Shown piece by piece: positions 43,931 to 51,121 of a stretch of 64,000 nt of DNA. Every line of letters starts with the position of its first letter. Within the stretch, counting starts at the first letter, position 1. This stretch comes from Actinokineospora auranticolor (GTDB lineage Bacteria; Actinomycetota; Actinomycetes; Mycobacteriales; Pseudonocardiaceae). Location of the stretch: contig NZ_PTIX01000010.1 of assembly GCF_002934265.1 (NCBI RefSeq), forward strand, positions 186,001 to 250,000, written 5' to 3'. The position numbers and the translations under genes are program-made. The notes under the pieces were generated by a model that saw nothing but the letters and a program-made list of their open reading frames with translations, did no database searches and was not told the DNA's origin.

Positions 43931-45959
43931 TGTTCACCACTCCGACAGTCTCGATCCGGTGGGTACCACCGGACAGTTCGGAATACGACAGCACGGCCAG
44001 CCGCGGCACGGCGGCGTGCACCAGGCGGTACAGGGGGGTGCGCAGCCGGGGCGCGCACGCCAGCACGGGCGCGTAGCCCTGGCTCTCGGCGCGGCTGGAC
44101 AGGTCGGCGATGTCACCGACCAGCGCCTCCAGCGACTGGGTGTCGATGGCCAACCGGTCGCCCTGGTCGGTCACCCGCACGCTCTCCAGCAGGATCTGCT
44201 CGACCCGCGGGTCCAGCGTGATCACCGAGAGCACGCCGTCCACCGCGAGCCGCGCGGCGATGGCCGGGCCGAGCGCGGACCGGGCCGCCTCGACCAGCCG
44301 GTCGAGGTCCGCGCCCGACTTGGCCGCGGGCGAGAGCGCCTCGTAGATGCCGACCAGGTCGCGGATCGGCACGCCCTCGTCGAGCAGCCGGTGCAGCACG
44401 CGCTGGATCTCGCCCAGGCTCAGCAGCGCCGGGGTCAGCTCCTCGACGACGATCGGGTGGGTGCGGCGCACGACGTCGGTCAGCTGGCGCACGTTCTCGC
44501 GGCCCAGCAGCCTGCCCGCGTGCGTGCGGGTGACCTCGGCGAGGTGGGTGACGAGCACGGAGGCGCGGTCGACCACGGTGGCGCCCAGCGCCTCGGCCTG
44601 GTGCCGCAGCTCGGCCGGGATCCACTTGCCCGCCAGGCCGAACACCGGCTCGGTGCCCTCGCGGCCGGGCAGCGCGGCCAGGTCGTCGCCGATGGCCAGC
44701 ACGGTGCCGGGCGGGGCGAAGCCGCGGGCCACGTCGGCACCGTTGATCCGGATGACGTAGGAGGACAGCGGCAGGTCGAGGTCGTCGCGGGTGCGCACGG
44801 GCGGCATCACCACACCCAGCTCCAGCGCGATCTTGCGGCGCAGCGCGCGGACCCGGTCCAGCAGGTCGCCGCCCGCGGCGTCCACCAGGTCGACCAGGTC
44901 GGTGGCCAGCGCCAGCTCCAGCGGGTCGACCCGCATCTCGGCGATGAGCGTCTCGGTGGCGTCGGGCGCGGCGAGCTCGGTGGACTCGGCGGTCTCGGCG
45001 TCGGTCTCGGGGGTCTCCGCGCCCGGCTTCGGGACGCGGCTGGAGGCGAACAGCAGGCCGCCGCCGACGAGCAGGAACGGCAGCATCGGCATGTTGGGCA
45101 TGAGCGCGAGGCCCAGCAGCGCGACGCCACCGATGCGCATGGCCATCCGGTTGGCGCCGAACTGGGAGGTGACCAGGGAACCCATGTTCTGGTCACCCGC
45201 GGCGCGGGTCACGATGAGGCCGGTGGCCACCGACAGCAGCAGGGCGGGGATCTGGGAGACCAGGCCGTCGCCGACGGTCAGCAGGCTGTAGGAGTTGATG
45301 GCGTCGGTGGGGGACATGCCCTTCTGGATCAGGCCGACGGAGAAGCCACCGATGAGGTTGATCAGGGTGATGACCACCGCGGCGATCGCGTCGCCCTTGA
45401 CGAACTTCGAGGCACCGTCCATCGCGCCGTAGAAGTCCGCCTCGGCGGTCACCTCGGCGCGGCGCTTGCGCGCCTCCGGCTCGTCGATGAGCCCGGCGTT
45501 GAGGTCGGCGTCGATGGCCATCTGCTTGCCGGGCATCGCGTCGAGGGTGAACCGGGCGCCGACCTCGGCGACCCGGCCCGCGCCGTTGGTGATGACCGCG
45601 AACTGGATGACGATCAGGATGAAGAAGACGACGAGGCCGACCACCAGCGACCCACCGACCACCGCGTGGCCGAAGGCGCCGATGACGGCCCCGGCGTCAC
45701 CATCGAGCAGAACGAGTCGGGTGGCGCTGATGTTCAGCGCCAACCGGAACAACGTGGCCAGCAGGAGGATCGACGGGAAGACCGAGAACTCCAACGGCTT
45801 GCGGACCTGCATGCTGATCAGCACGATCAACAGCGCCAGCGCGATGTTGAGCACGATGAACAGGTCGAGCAGGAACGTGGGCATCGGCACGACCATCAGC
45901 ACGATGATCATGATGACGCCCGCGGGTACCGCGAACTGGCTCAAACGCCGTGAGTTCAT
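43908..45959 (-). CDS. flhA: Flagellar export gate protein FlhA
   Basis: This is a 683-residue protein. About eight TM spans fill the first ~310 residues, including the FHIPEP signature region (RVAEVGARFTLDAMPGKQMA, DADLNAGLIDEPEARKRRAE). A cytoplasmic domain forms the nonameric docking ring (VVRRTHPIVVEELTPALLSL, IRDLVGIYEALSPAAKS). I chose ATG 45959 because the in-frame ATG at 46037 lies inside the -10 element of a FliA promoter, so it would not be transcribed, and because the family normally has only about 10-20 residues before the first span. The Glu/Thr-rich linker (ETPETDAETAESTE) is variable in the family. Confidence 0.93.
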   Translation of the reverse strand: MNSRRLSQFAVPAGVIMIIVLMVVPMPTFLLDLFIVLNIALALLIVLISMQVRKPLEFSVFPSILLLATLFRLALNISATRLVLLDGDAGAVIGAFGHAVVGGSLVVGLVVFFILIVIQFAVITNGAGRVAEVGARFTLDAMPGKQMAIDADLNAGLIDEPEARKRRAEVTAEADFYGAMDGASKFVKGDAIAAVVITLINLIGGFSVGLIQKGMSPTDAINSYSLLTVGDGLVSQIPALLLSVATGLIVTRAAGDQNMGSLVTSQFGANRMAMRIGGVALLGLALMPNMPMLPFLLVGGGLLFASSRVPKPGAETPETDAETAESTELAAPDATETLIAEMRVDPLELALATDLVDLVDAAGGDLLDRVRALRRKIALELGVVMPPVRTRDDLDLPLSSYVIRINGADVARGFAPPGTVLAIGDDLAALPGREGTEPVFGLAGKWIPAELRHQAEALGATVVDRASVLVTHLAEVTRTHAGRLLGRENVRQLTDVVRRTHPIVVEELTPALLSLGEIQRVLHRLLDEGVPIRDLVGIYEALSPAAKSGADLDRLVEAARSALGPAIAARLAVDGVLSVITLDPRVEQILLESVRVTDQGDRLAIDTQSLEALVGDIADLSSRAESQGYAPVLACAPRLRTPLYRLVHAAVPRLAVLSYSELSGGTHRIETVGVVNSGYTLAA

Positions 45960-46033
45960 CGCCCATCCCGGAATAGCCGGTCGTCGGCCGATCCCTGGCC
46001 TCGCGTTGCCTTCCTGGCGTGTCGCTGCCGTCC

Positions 46034-46061
46034 TCATCGGCAGGTAACCAGCTTTACTGAG
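46034..46061 (-). promoter_or_regulatory. FliA promoter of flhA-flhF
   Basis: On the minus strand the site reads CTCA (46061-46058), N16, GCCGATGA (46041-46034). The start should be near 46027, giving a leader of about 68 nt to ATG 45959. It lies between the end of the chemotaxis run and flhA. Confidence 0.8.
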
Positions 46062-46085
46062 AAGTCGGCATACCGCTTATCGATT

Positions 46086-46100
46086 CCCCCTATCAGGGGG
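46086..46100 (-). terminator. Weak hairpin at the end of the che operon
   Basis: CCCCC-TATCA-GGGGG spans the stop codon of the last cheX-like gene. The stem is only 5 bp and no T run follows, so it is at best a weak terminator. Confidence 0.3.
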
Positions 46101-46575
46101 TCGCGACCACGGAGAGCATGCCTCCCTTGTAACCACCGGCGATGTCGACCTTGAGGTCGAGCCGGTTGCCCAGGGCCGCGAGGTGCGGGCGGATGTCGCC
46201 CGTGATCGCGGCGGCCGGGGTGTACAGGGCGTTGAACTTGACGTGCGGACCACCGTCGCGGGTGAACAGCACGGTGAGGATGTTGCACACTTCCTTGAGG
46301 ATGTCCGTCAACAACCCGCTGAGTTCGCCGTCCTCGACGCATGCCTCCGCCCCGCCAGGGGGCACCAGCCCCATGGCGGCGGCGGCATTGGCGGCGAGTT
46401 GCAGGTCGAACCCGATGACACCGTGCAGGGTCATGCCCGGGTCGCGGGTGTACACCGCGACCGCGGACACGTCATCGGCCGACGGCACGTCGGCGATGTT
46501 CACGGTGACATCCTTGTTGAACAGGTCGGACAGGACGTCGCGGACCTGTTTCGGAACCGGCAGCGCCTCTGTCAT
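46093..46575 (-). CDS. cheX: CheX-like CheY-P phosphatase (copy 2)
   Basis: This is a 160-residue protein of the CheC/CheX/FliY fold. The single active-site helix contains E-x2-N (DILKEVCNILTVLF, Glu95 and Asn98), as in CheX, and the glycine-rich strand GVIGFDLQLAANAAAAMGL precedes it. CheX removes phosphate from CheY-P. It follows a stand-alone cheY by 4 bp and is the last gene of the cheB operon. CheC would have two such motifs; only one is seen. Confidence 0.8.
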   Translation of the reverse strand: MTEALPVPKQVRDVLSDLFNKDVTVNIADVPSADDVSAVAVYTRDPGMTLHGVIGFDLQLAANAAAAMGLVPPGGAEACVEDGELSGLLTDILKEVCNILTVLFTRDGGPHVKFNALYTPAAAITGDIRPHLAALGNRLDLKVDIAGGYKGGMLSVVATP

Positions 46576-46579
46576 GACC

Positions 46580-46942
46580 TCACCCCAGGATGTCGTTGAG
46601 CCGCTCGCGGAAGGTCTCCGCGGTGAACGGCTTGCTGATTAGGAACAGTGCCCCGCCAGCCTCGGCCTTGGCCTTCATCTCGTCCGAGCACTCGGAGGTG
46701 ACGAAGGCGAAGGGGACCGAGTTGCCGCTGCTGCGCAGGGCGTGGAGCAGTTCGATGCCGGACATGTTGGGCATGTTCCAGTCGGACAGCACGAGGTCGG
46801 GCTTCTCGGCGGCGACGCTGGTCTGGGCAGCGGCGCCGTCCTCGGCCTCGACGATGTCGTGGTTGTCGAACCCGGCCTGGCGAAGAGTCCGGATGACGAT
46901 CTGGCGCATGACCCTGCTGTCGTCGGCGACCAGGATCTTCAT
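46580..46942 (-). CDS. cheY: CheY-type single-domain response regulator (copy 2)
   Basis: This 120-residue receiver has the acidic pair Asp7/Asp8 (LVADDSRVMRQI), phosphoacceptor Asp54 (LVLSDWNMPNMSG), Thr82 and Lys104 (SKPF). There is no output domain. It should diffuse to FliM or act as a phosphate sink. ATG 46942 overlaps the stop of the upstream cheX-like gene (ATGA). It shares the SDWNMP segment with the other CheY. Confidence 0.92.
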   Translation of the reverse strand: MKILVADDSRVMRQIVIRTLRQAGFDNHDIVEAEDGAAAQTSVAAEKPDLVLSDWNMPNMSGIELLHALRSSGNSVPFAFVTSECSDEMKAKAEAGGALFLISKPFTAETFRERLNDILG

Positions 46943-47430
46943 GCGGGCACCTCCTGAGTTTTGTGGACGGCGTGTCCACCGCTGAGCAGCGACACGACGA
47001 AGGGCTCGCCGCGCCAGCTGACCACGGTGCGGCAGACCTCGACAGTGCCCGGCCACCGCTCGTGTTCGGTGGCGGAGACACGGGGGAGAGAGAGTTGCGA
47101 AGGCGACGGCAGCACGGACTTGACGTTACCGCCGAGGACGTTGGCTAGCTCGCCGAGCGCGTCGCCGATGTCGTCCTGCGACACCTCGTCGGCCTCCATC
47201 GCGAACAGCACGGAGGCCACGTCGCGGGACGCCTTGTGCGAGCAGGACACCACCAGGTGACCCTCGTAGGCGCCGACCATGGCGACCGAGGCCGCGAGGT
47301 CCGCGTGCGAGCCCTTGTCGTCGGCGGCGAAGATCGCTTCGTCCTCGCCGCTGTTGAGGAACGCGGACCACACCTGCTCCGCGATGATGTCCAGGTCGAC
47401 ATCAACGTTCATGGCAACATCGTTCGTCAT
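46939..47430 (-). CDS. cheX: CheX-like CheY-P phosphatase (copy 1)
   Basis: This 163-residue protein has the CheX-type motif E-x2-N in DALGELANVLGGNVKSVLP (Glu94, Asn97) and the preceding strand region AYEGHLVVSCSHKASRDVAS. It probably dephosphorylates one of the two adjacent CheY proteins. It lies between them, overlapping both (TGATG upstream, ATGA downstream), so a fixed stoichiometry is likely. It is diverged from the CheX-like protein at 46093, which suggests an old duplication. Confidence 0.78.
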   Translation of the reverse strand: MTNDVAMNVDVDLDIIAEQVWSAFLNSGEDEAIFAADDKGSHADLAASVAMVGAYEGHLVVSCSHKASRDVASVLFAMEADEVSQDDIGDALGELANVLGGNVKSVLPSPSQLSLPRVSATEHERWPGTVEVCRTVVSWRGEPFVVSLLSGGHAVHKTQEVPA

Positions 47431-47813
47431 CAGAGGACCCCCACCGGGACCAGGCCGAGGAGGGCCAGCTTGTCAATGATTCCGTCACGGGTGAACGGCT
47501 TGATTACGTACTCGTGAGCACCGGCGGCGAGGGCGCGGACGATCTGACCGTGCTCGCTCTCGGTGGTCACCATCATGAGGGTCATCTGGCGCAGCTCGGC
47601 GATCTTGCGCGCCTCGACCACGAACTCCAGACCGGTCATCACGGGCATGTTCCAGTCGACCAGCGCCAAGTCCGGGACGCGACCGGTGCTCTGGAGCAGT
47701 TCCAGCGCCTCCTGCCCGTTGCCCGCCTCCAGCACCTCGAACCCGAGGTCGGCCAGCAGGCCGCGGAGAATCTTGCGCATGGCCCGGGAATCGTCGATCA
47801 CAATCCCTAGCAC
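47430..47813 (-). CDS. cheY: CheY-type single-domain response regulator (copy 1)
   Basis: This 127-residue receiver has Asp7/Asp8 (VIDDSRAMRKIL), phosphoacceptor Asp53 (LALVDWNMPVMTG), Thr83 and Lys105 (IKPF). I take GTG 47813 as the start: GAGGTGA precedes it, and the family start fits MLGIVIDDS. It overlaps the cheR end by seven bases. It is the first of two stand-alone CheY proteins in this operon. Which one binds the motor cannot be decided from sequence. Confidence 0.92.
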   Translation of the reverse strand: MLGIVIDDSRAMRKILRGLLADLGFEVLEAGNGQEALELLQSTGRVPDLALVDWNMPVMTGLEFVVEARKIAELRQMTLMMVTTESEHGQIVRALAAGAHEYVIKPFTRDGIIDKLALLGLVPVGVL

Positions 47814-48652
47814 TGCGTCACCTCTTTCACCTTTAGGCGTTCTTGGGCAGGCGCCCGATAGATGGCCGTCCTGCCGACGGGCACCCGCTCGAAGACGGAG
47901 TCGATGCCGACCGTGCTCTCGGCCGCGCCGAGCAGGAGCCAACCACCGGGGTTGAGCACCTGGCGGATGCGGTCCAGCACGGCGCGCTTGGTCTCCGGCT
48001 CGAAGTAGATGAGCACGTTGCGGAGGAAGACCACGTCGAACTTCTGCATGGGCGGCAACGTCGTGCAGAGGTTGACCCGCTGGAACGACAGGTTCTGCCG
48101 GATCCTCGGGATCACCTCCCACTCCGCTCCCGCGCGCTGGAAGTAGGTCACCAGGTCGGTCGCGGGCAGGCCGCGGTTGATCTCGAGCTGGTTGAACCTG
48201 CCCGCGCGCGAACGCCGCAGCATCTCCTCGGAGAGGTCGCTGCCCATGATCTGGTACTTCCGGCCCGGGGGCAGGGCCTTCTCCAGGGTGATGGCGATGC
48301 TGTAGGGCTCCTGGCCGCTCGAGCAGGCCGCCGACCAGATCCGCAGTGGACCGGTGGTGTTGCGGGCCAGCACGTCCGGCAGGATCGTGTCGGTGAGCGC
48401 CGAGAACGGCTCCCGGTCACGGAACCAGGACGTCTCGTTGATCGTGAGCGCTTCCACGACCATGGTACGCAGGGAAGTGGATCCCGTGCGCAGTGCGTTG
48501 GCCAGTGAACCAACCGTGGCGTGCCCGGTTTCCTTGGCCACTGGCTTGAGCCTGGACTCGACCAGGTACTCCTTGCCGGGTCGCAGGACCATGCCCGCCT
48601 CCCGGTAGACAAGATCCGCCACAAAGGCGAAAAGCGCCGGGGTCATTTCCAC
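47807..48652 (-). CDS. cheR: Chemoreceptor methyltransferase CheR
   Basis: This protein has about 281 residues. An N-terminal helical domain (VADLVYREAGMVLRPGKEYL) is followed by the SAM-dependent methyltransferase domain (LRIWSAACSSGQEPYSIAIT, MGSDLSEEMLRRSRAGRF, KFDVVFLRNVLIYFEPETKR). It methylates Glu residues of the MCP. GTG 48652 has GGGAGG 7 bp upstream. ATG 48646, which overlaps the cheB stop as ATGA, is an equally possible start two codons later. It pairs with cheB for adaptation. Confidence 0.95.
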   Translation of the reverse strand: MEMTPALFAFVADLVYREAGMVLRPGKEYLVESRLKPVAKETGHATVGSLANALRTGSTSLRTMVVEALTINETSWFRDREPFSALTDTILPDVLARNTTGPLRIWSAACSSGQEPYSIAITLEKALPPGRKYQIMGSDLSEEMLRRSRAGRFNQLEINRGLPATDLVTYFQRAGAEWEVIPRIRQNLSFQRVNLCTTLPPMQKFDVVFLRNVLIYFEPETKRAVLDRIRQVLNPGGWLLLGAAESTVGIDSVFERVPVGRTAIYRAPAQERLKVKEVTQC

Positions 48653-49725
48653 CGCGCCACCTCCCTTCCAATTGCCGCCGCCTGCGACGACACGCGTGCG
48701 ACGATGTTCTCCGCGATCTTCCCGAGCGGTAGGACCGCGTCGGCCAGTCCCGCGCTGACGACTGCCCCGGGCATCCCCCAGACCACCGAGGTGGCCTGGT
48801 CCTGGGCGATGACCTCGGCACCGAGGGCGGCCAGGCCCTGGGTGCCGAGCTTTCCGTCCTGGCCCATGCCGGTGAGCATGACGACCAGGGACCCCGATCC
48901 GTAGACCCGCGTCGCGGAGCGGAACAGCACGTCCACCGCCGGGCGGCAGTGGTTCTCCATGGGGCCGTCGTGCAGCCGGACGCGGGACCCGCCCGCGGCC
49001 TTGACGACTTCCATGTGCCGCCCGCCCGGTGCGATGTAGACGCACCCGGGGCGCAGGGGCTCGCCGTCGGAGGCCTCGACCACGCGCAGGGCGCTTTCCT
49101 GGTCGATCCGGCGGGCGAGCATGGTGGTGAACACAGGGGGCATGTGTTGCGCCACCAGGATCGGAACCGGCAGGGATGCCGGAAGTTTGGTGAGCACTGT
49201 GCGCAGCGCCTCGGGACCGCCGGTGGACGATCCGATGAGGACTGCCTGCGCGGGCTTGCGCGGTCCCGCGGGGACCTTCTTGACGGAGTCCGGGGGCCGC
49301 GGCGGGGGCGGCGCGTAGACCGGCTTGCCGCACAGCGCGTGGATGCGCGGCAGCAGCTGGTCCCGCACCTCCGTGACCGCCTTGTTCAGGCTGCCCGCGT
49401 TGGCGGGCTTGGTCACGTAGTCCGTGGCACCCGCGGCCAGCGCGGCCACGGTCGCCTCGGCACCGTCGCTGGTCAACGTGGAGAACATGATGACCGGCAG
49501 GGTGGGGTGGGTCTTGCGCAGTTCGCGCACGGTCTCGACCCCGTTGAGCACCGGCATCTCCACGTCCAGCGTCACCACGTCGGGCTTCAGCTGGGCGATC
49601 TTGGCCAGTGCGATCCGGCCGTCCGGGGCGGTGCCAACGACGCGCACCTTCGGATCGGACGACAGCACATCCGTGACGAGCCGGCGGATGACCACCGAAT
49701 CGTCCACCACCAGCACCGAGATCAC
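48643..49725 (-). CDS. cheB: Chemoreceptor methylesterase CheB
   Basis: This is a 360-residue protein. The receiver domain has Asp54 (VVTLDVEMPVLNG), Thr and Lys (TKPANAG). After a Pro-rich linker comes the methylesterase domain with catalytic Ser167 (LIGSSTGGPEAL), His194 (VAQHMPPVFT) and Asp291 (MLTGMGQDG). CheA phosphorylates the receiver to activate demethylation of the receptor. The GTG at 49725 follows GGAGG. It is the first gene of the operon that ends at 46093, with a FliA promoter about 50 bp upstream. Confidence 0.96.
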   Translation of the reverse strand: MISVLVVDDSVVIRRLVTDVLSSDPKVRVVGTAPDGRIALAKIAQLKPDVVTLDVEMPVLNGVETVRELRKTHPTLPVIMFSTLTSDGAEATVAALAAGATDYVTKPANAGSLNKAVTEVRDQLLPRIHALCGKPVYAPPPPRPPDSVKKVPAGPRKPAQAVLIGSSTGGPEALRTVLTKLPASLPVPILVAQHMPPVFTTMLARRIDQESALRVVEASDGEPLRPGCVYIAPGGRHMEVVKAAGGSRVRLHDGPMENHCRPAVDVLFRSATRVYGSGSLVVMLTGMGQDGKLGTQGLAALGAEVIAQDQATSVVWGMPGAVVSAGLADAVLPLGKIAENIVARVSSQAAAIGREVARWK

Positions 49726-49777
49726 AGAGGGCCTCCGGGGTCGGCGGCGGAGGCACCTGACCTCCGCGACAACTGCT

Positions 49778-49805
49778 GCATCGGCCGCCCACGGGCGCTC
49801 CTGAG
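49778..49805 (-). promoter_or_regulatory. FliA promoter of cheB-cheR-cheY-cheX-cheY-cheX
   Basis: On the minus strand: CTCA (49805-49802), N16, GCCGATGC (49785-49778). The predicted start near 49771 leaves a leader of about 46 nt. The site lies in the 345-bp gap 49726-50070, downstream of the terminator at 49897, so this operon is separate from the unknown gene before it. Confidence 0.8.
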
Positions 49806-49889
49806 CCCTCGATTAGTGGAGTTCTCACCCGGCTCACAGTTTTTCGGTGCCGTTGAGTTGTCGCATTGGTCCGATCGGGTTCACTCGAA

Positions 49890-49930
49890 TGAGAAAGGCC
49901 CGTGTCCACCGGAACCGGTGGACACGGGCC
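49890..49930 (-). terminator. Intrinsic terminator of the unknown gene at 50071
   Basis: A perfect 16-bp stem (GGCCCGTGTCCACCGG, 2-nt loop) is followed on the minus strand by TTTCTCATT. It lies about 140 bp beyond the stop codon. Confidence 0.85.
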
Positions 49931-50007
49931 TCGTCGAACCCCTGTGACGCCCGTCGCAGGATCGGCGACGTCGCCACCTGTCGGCCAAATGTAGGCCCAA
50001 GTGGACT

Positions 50008-50019
50008 GTCCCGAGTGGA
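50008..50019 (+). repeat. Recurrent motif GTCCCGAGTGGA, copy 3
   Basis: The 12-base core lies between the unknown gene and its terminator. A related GTGGACT stands immediately before it. It has the same orientation as the other copies. Confidence 0.45.
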
Positions 50020-50070
50020 TCAAGGGGGGACTGGACTTGCGGTTGTGCGGTATATATATGTGGTGAGCGG

Positions 50071-50973
50071 TTACGCGCTGAGCCAGTCGGGCCCGAAGGC
50101 CGAGAGGCAGGGGACCAGGAGTTCCTGCGCGGAGTCGGAGTCCACCAGGTCGCGCACCATCAGGGCCTGGACCGCCCCCGCGAGGACGTTCCACACCCCC
50201 GCCGCGCGGTCGTCCACCGAGATGCCCGCGGTGTCGACGGCCTTGACCAGCAGCAGCTGGGCCGCGGCCGCGGCCCGGATGCGACCGGCGACGTGCACGC
50301 CCCACGCGGCGGAGTGCATCGCGGACGACCAGCTGACCTGGCCGACGCGCATCCGCTCGGCGGCCACGCCCAGGGCGCGGACCTCAGCGGGGTGCGCGGA
50401 GCGGACCCGGTCGAGCAACCGGTGCACCGGGGCGTGCGCGGGGCCCAGGTCGGGGGCGGCGGCGGAGAGTTCGCGGCGGGCGGTGAGCCACGCGGCGGCG
50501 AGCACCCGGCGGTCCACGTCGGTGAGCGACTCGCGCAGGTAGGTCGCGCAGACCGCGTCGGTGACGATGGCCACCGCGCCGTCGGGCGCCTCGGCGACTG
50601 TGCCCGGCGGGACGTTGTCCCGGTCGGGCACCAGCACGTCGGTGCGCACGCAGTGCAATAAGGCGGCCAGGGTCCCGATCGGCGCCCGCTGCAGCAGGCT
50701 GACCGCGGAGGGACCCGCGAGGTCGCGGACGGAGGGCTTCTCGGTCGCCGCGCGCAGGGCGTGCGAGCGGGCGAGGGCCAGGGCGGGGGTTTGGGGAGAG
50801 GCGCGGCGCGCGAGCGCTTCGATGTCCCGAGTGGACTGGGCCAGCAGCGTCAGCAGGATGTCCGCCGTCGCCGGGCCGCCCTCCAGGCGGGTGAGGTCGA
50901 AGCCCAACACGGGGGCGCTGACTAGGCTGTACACCTGGACCAGTATGCACCCGTGATTACCGAACGAGTCCAT
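50071..50973 (-). CDS. Unknown protein encoded within the chemotaxis locus
   Basis: I do not recognise this protein. From ATG 50973 it would have 300 residues, mostly helical and Ala/Leu/Val/Arg-rich (SVRDLAGPSAVSLLQRAPIG, LTDVDRRVLAAAWLTARREL, GRIRAAAAAQLLLVKAVDTA). No signal peptide and no firm membrane span is seen. No Shine-Dalgarno precedes the ATG, and TTGAGG-N18-TGCTAT ends just before it, so the mRNA may be leaderless. The longer frame to 51270 is Arg/Ser/Pro-rich and rejected. It sits alone between the MCP and cheB operons with its own terminator. A sensory or regulatory part in motility is possible by position only. Confidence 0.7.
   Translation of the reverse strand: MDSFGNHGCILVQVYSLVSAPVLGFDLTRLEGGPATADILLTLLAQSTRDIEALARRASPQTPALALARSHALRAATEKPSVRDLAGPSAVSLLQRAPIGTLAALLHCVRTDVLVPDRDNVPPGTVAEAPDGAVAIVTDAVCATYLRESLTDVDRRVLAAAWLTARRELSAAAPDLGPAHAPVHRLLDRVRSAHPAEVRALGVAAERMRVGQVSWSSAMHSAAWGVHVAGRIRAAAAAQLLLVKAVDTAGISVDDRAAGVWNVLAGAVQALMVRDLVDSDSAQELLVPCLSAFGPDWLSA
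50824..50836 (+). repeat. Recurrent motif GTCCCGAGTGGAC, copy 4
   Basis: This copy lies inside the coding region of the unknown gene at 50071, on its antisense strand. That speaks against a simple promoter role for every copy. Confidence 0.4.
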
Positions 50974-51121
50974 ATCAGACGGCAATAGCACGCAGAGCGA
51001 CGGCCCTGCCTCAAGCGGGTGAGAGATTACGCCTGTTTGATGTAGCTTCCCTGTTACCGCACGGGATCTTGGTACACAGCGTAGATGATCCACTGTGGAC
51101 CCCGGCAACCGGGTAGTCCGA

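Noticed and set aside
43620-45953. 777-codon plus-strand frame across flhA
   Set aside because: It is antisense to FlhA, which has the complete family signature.
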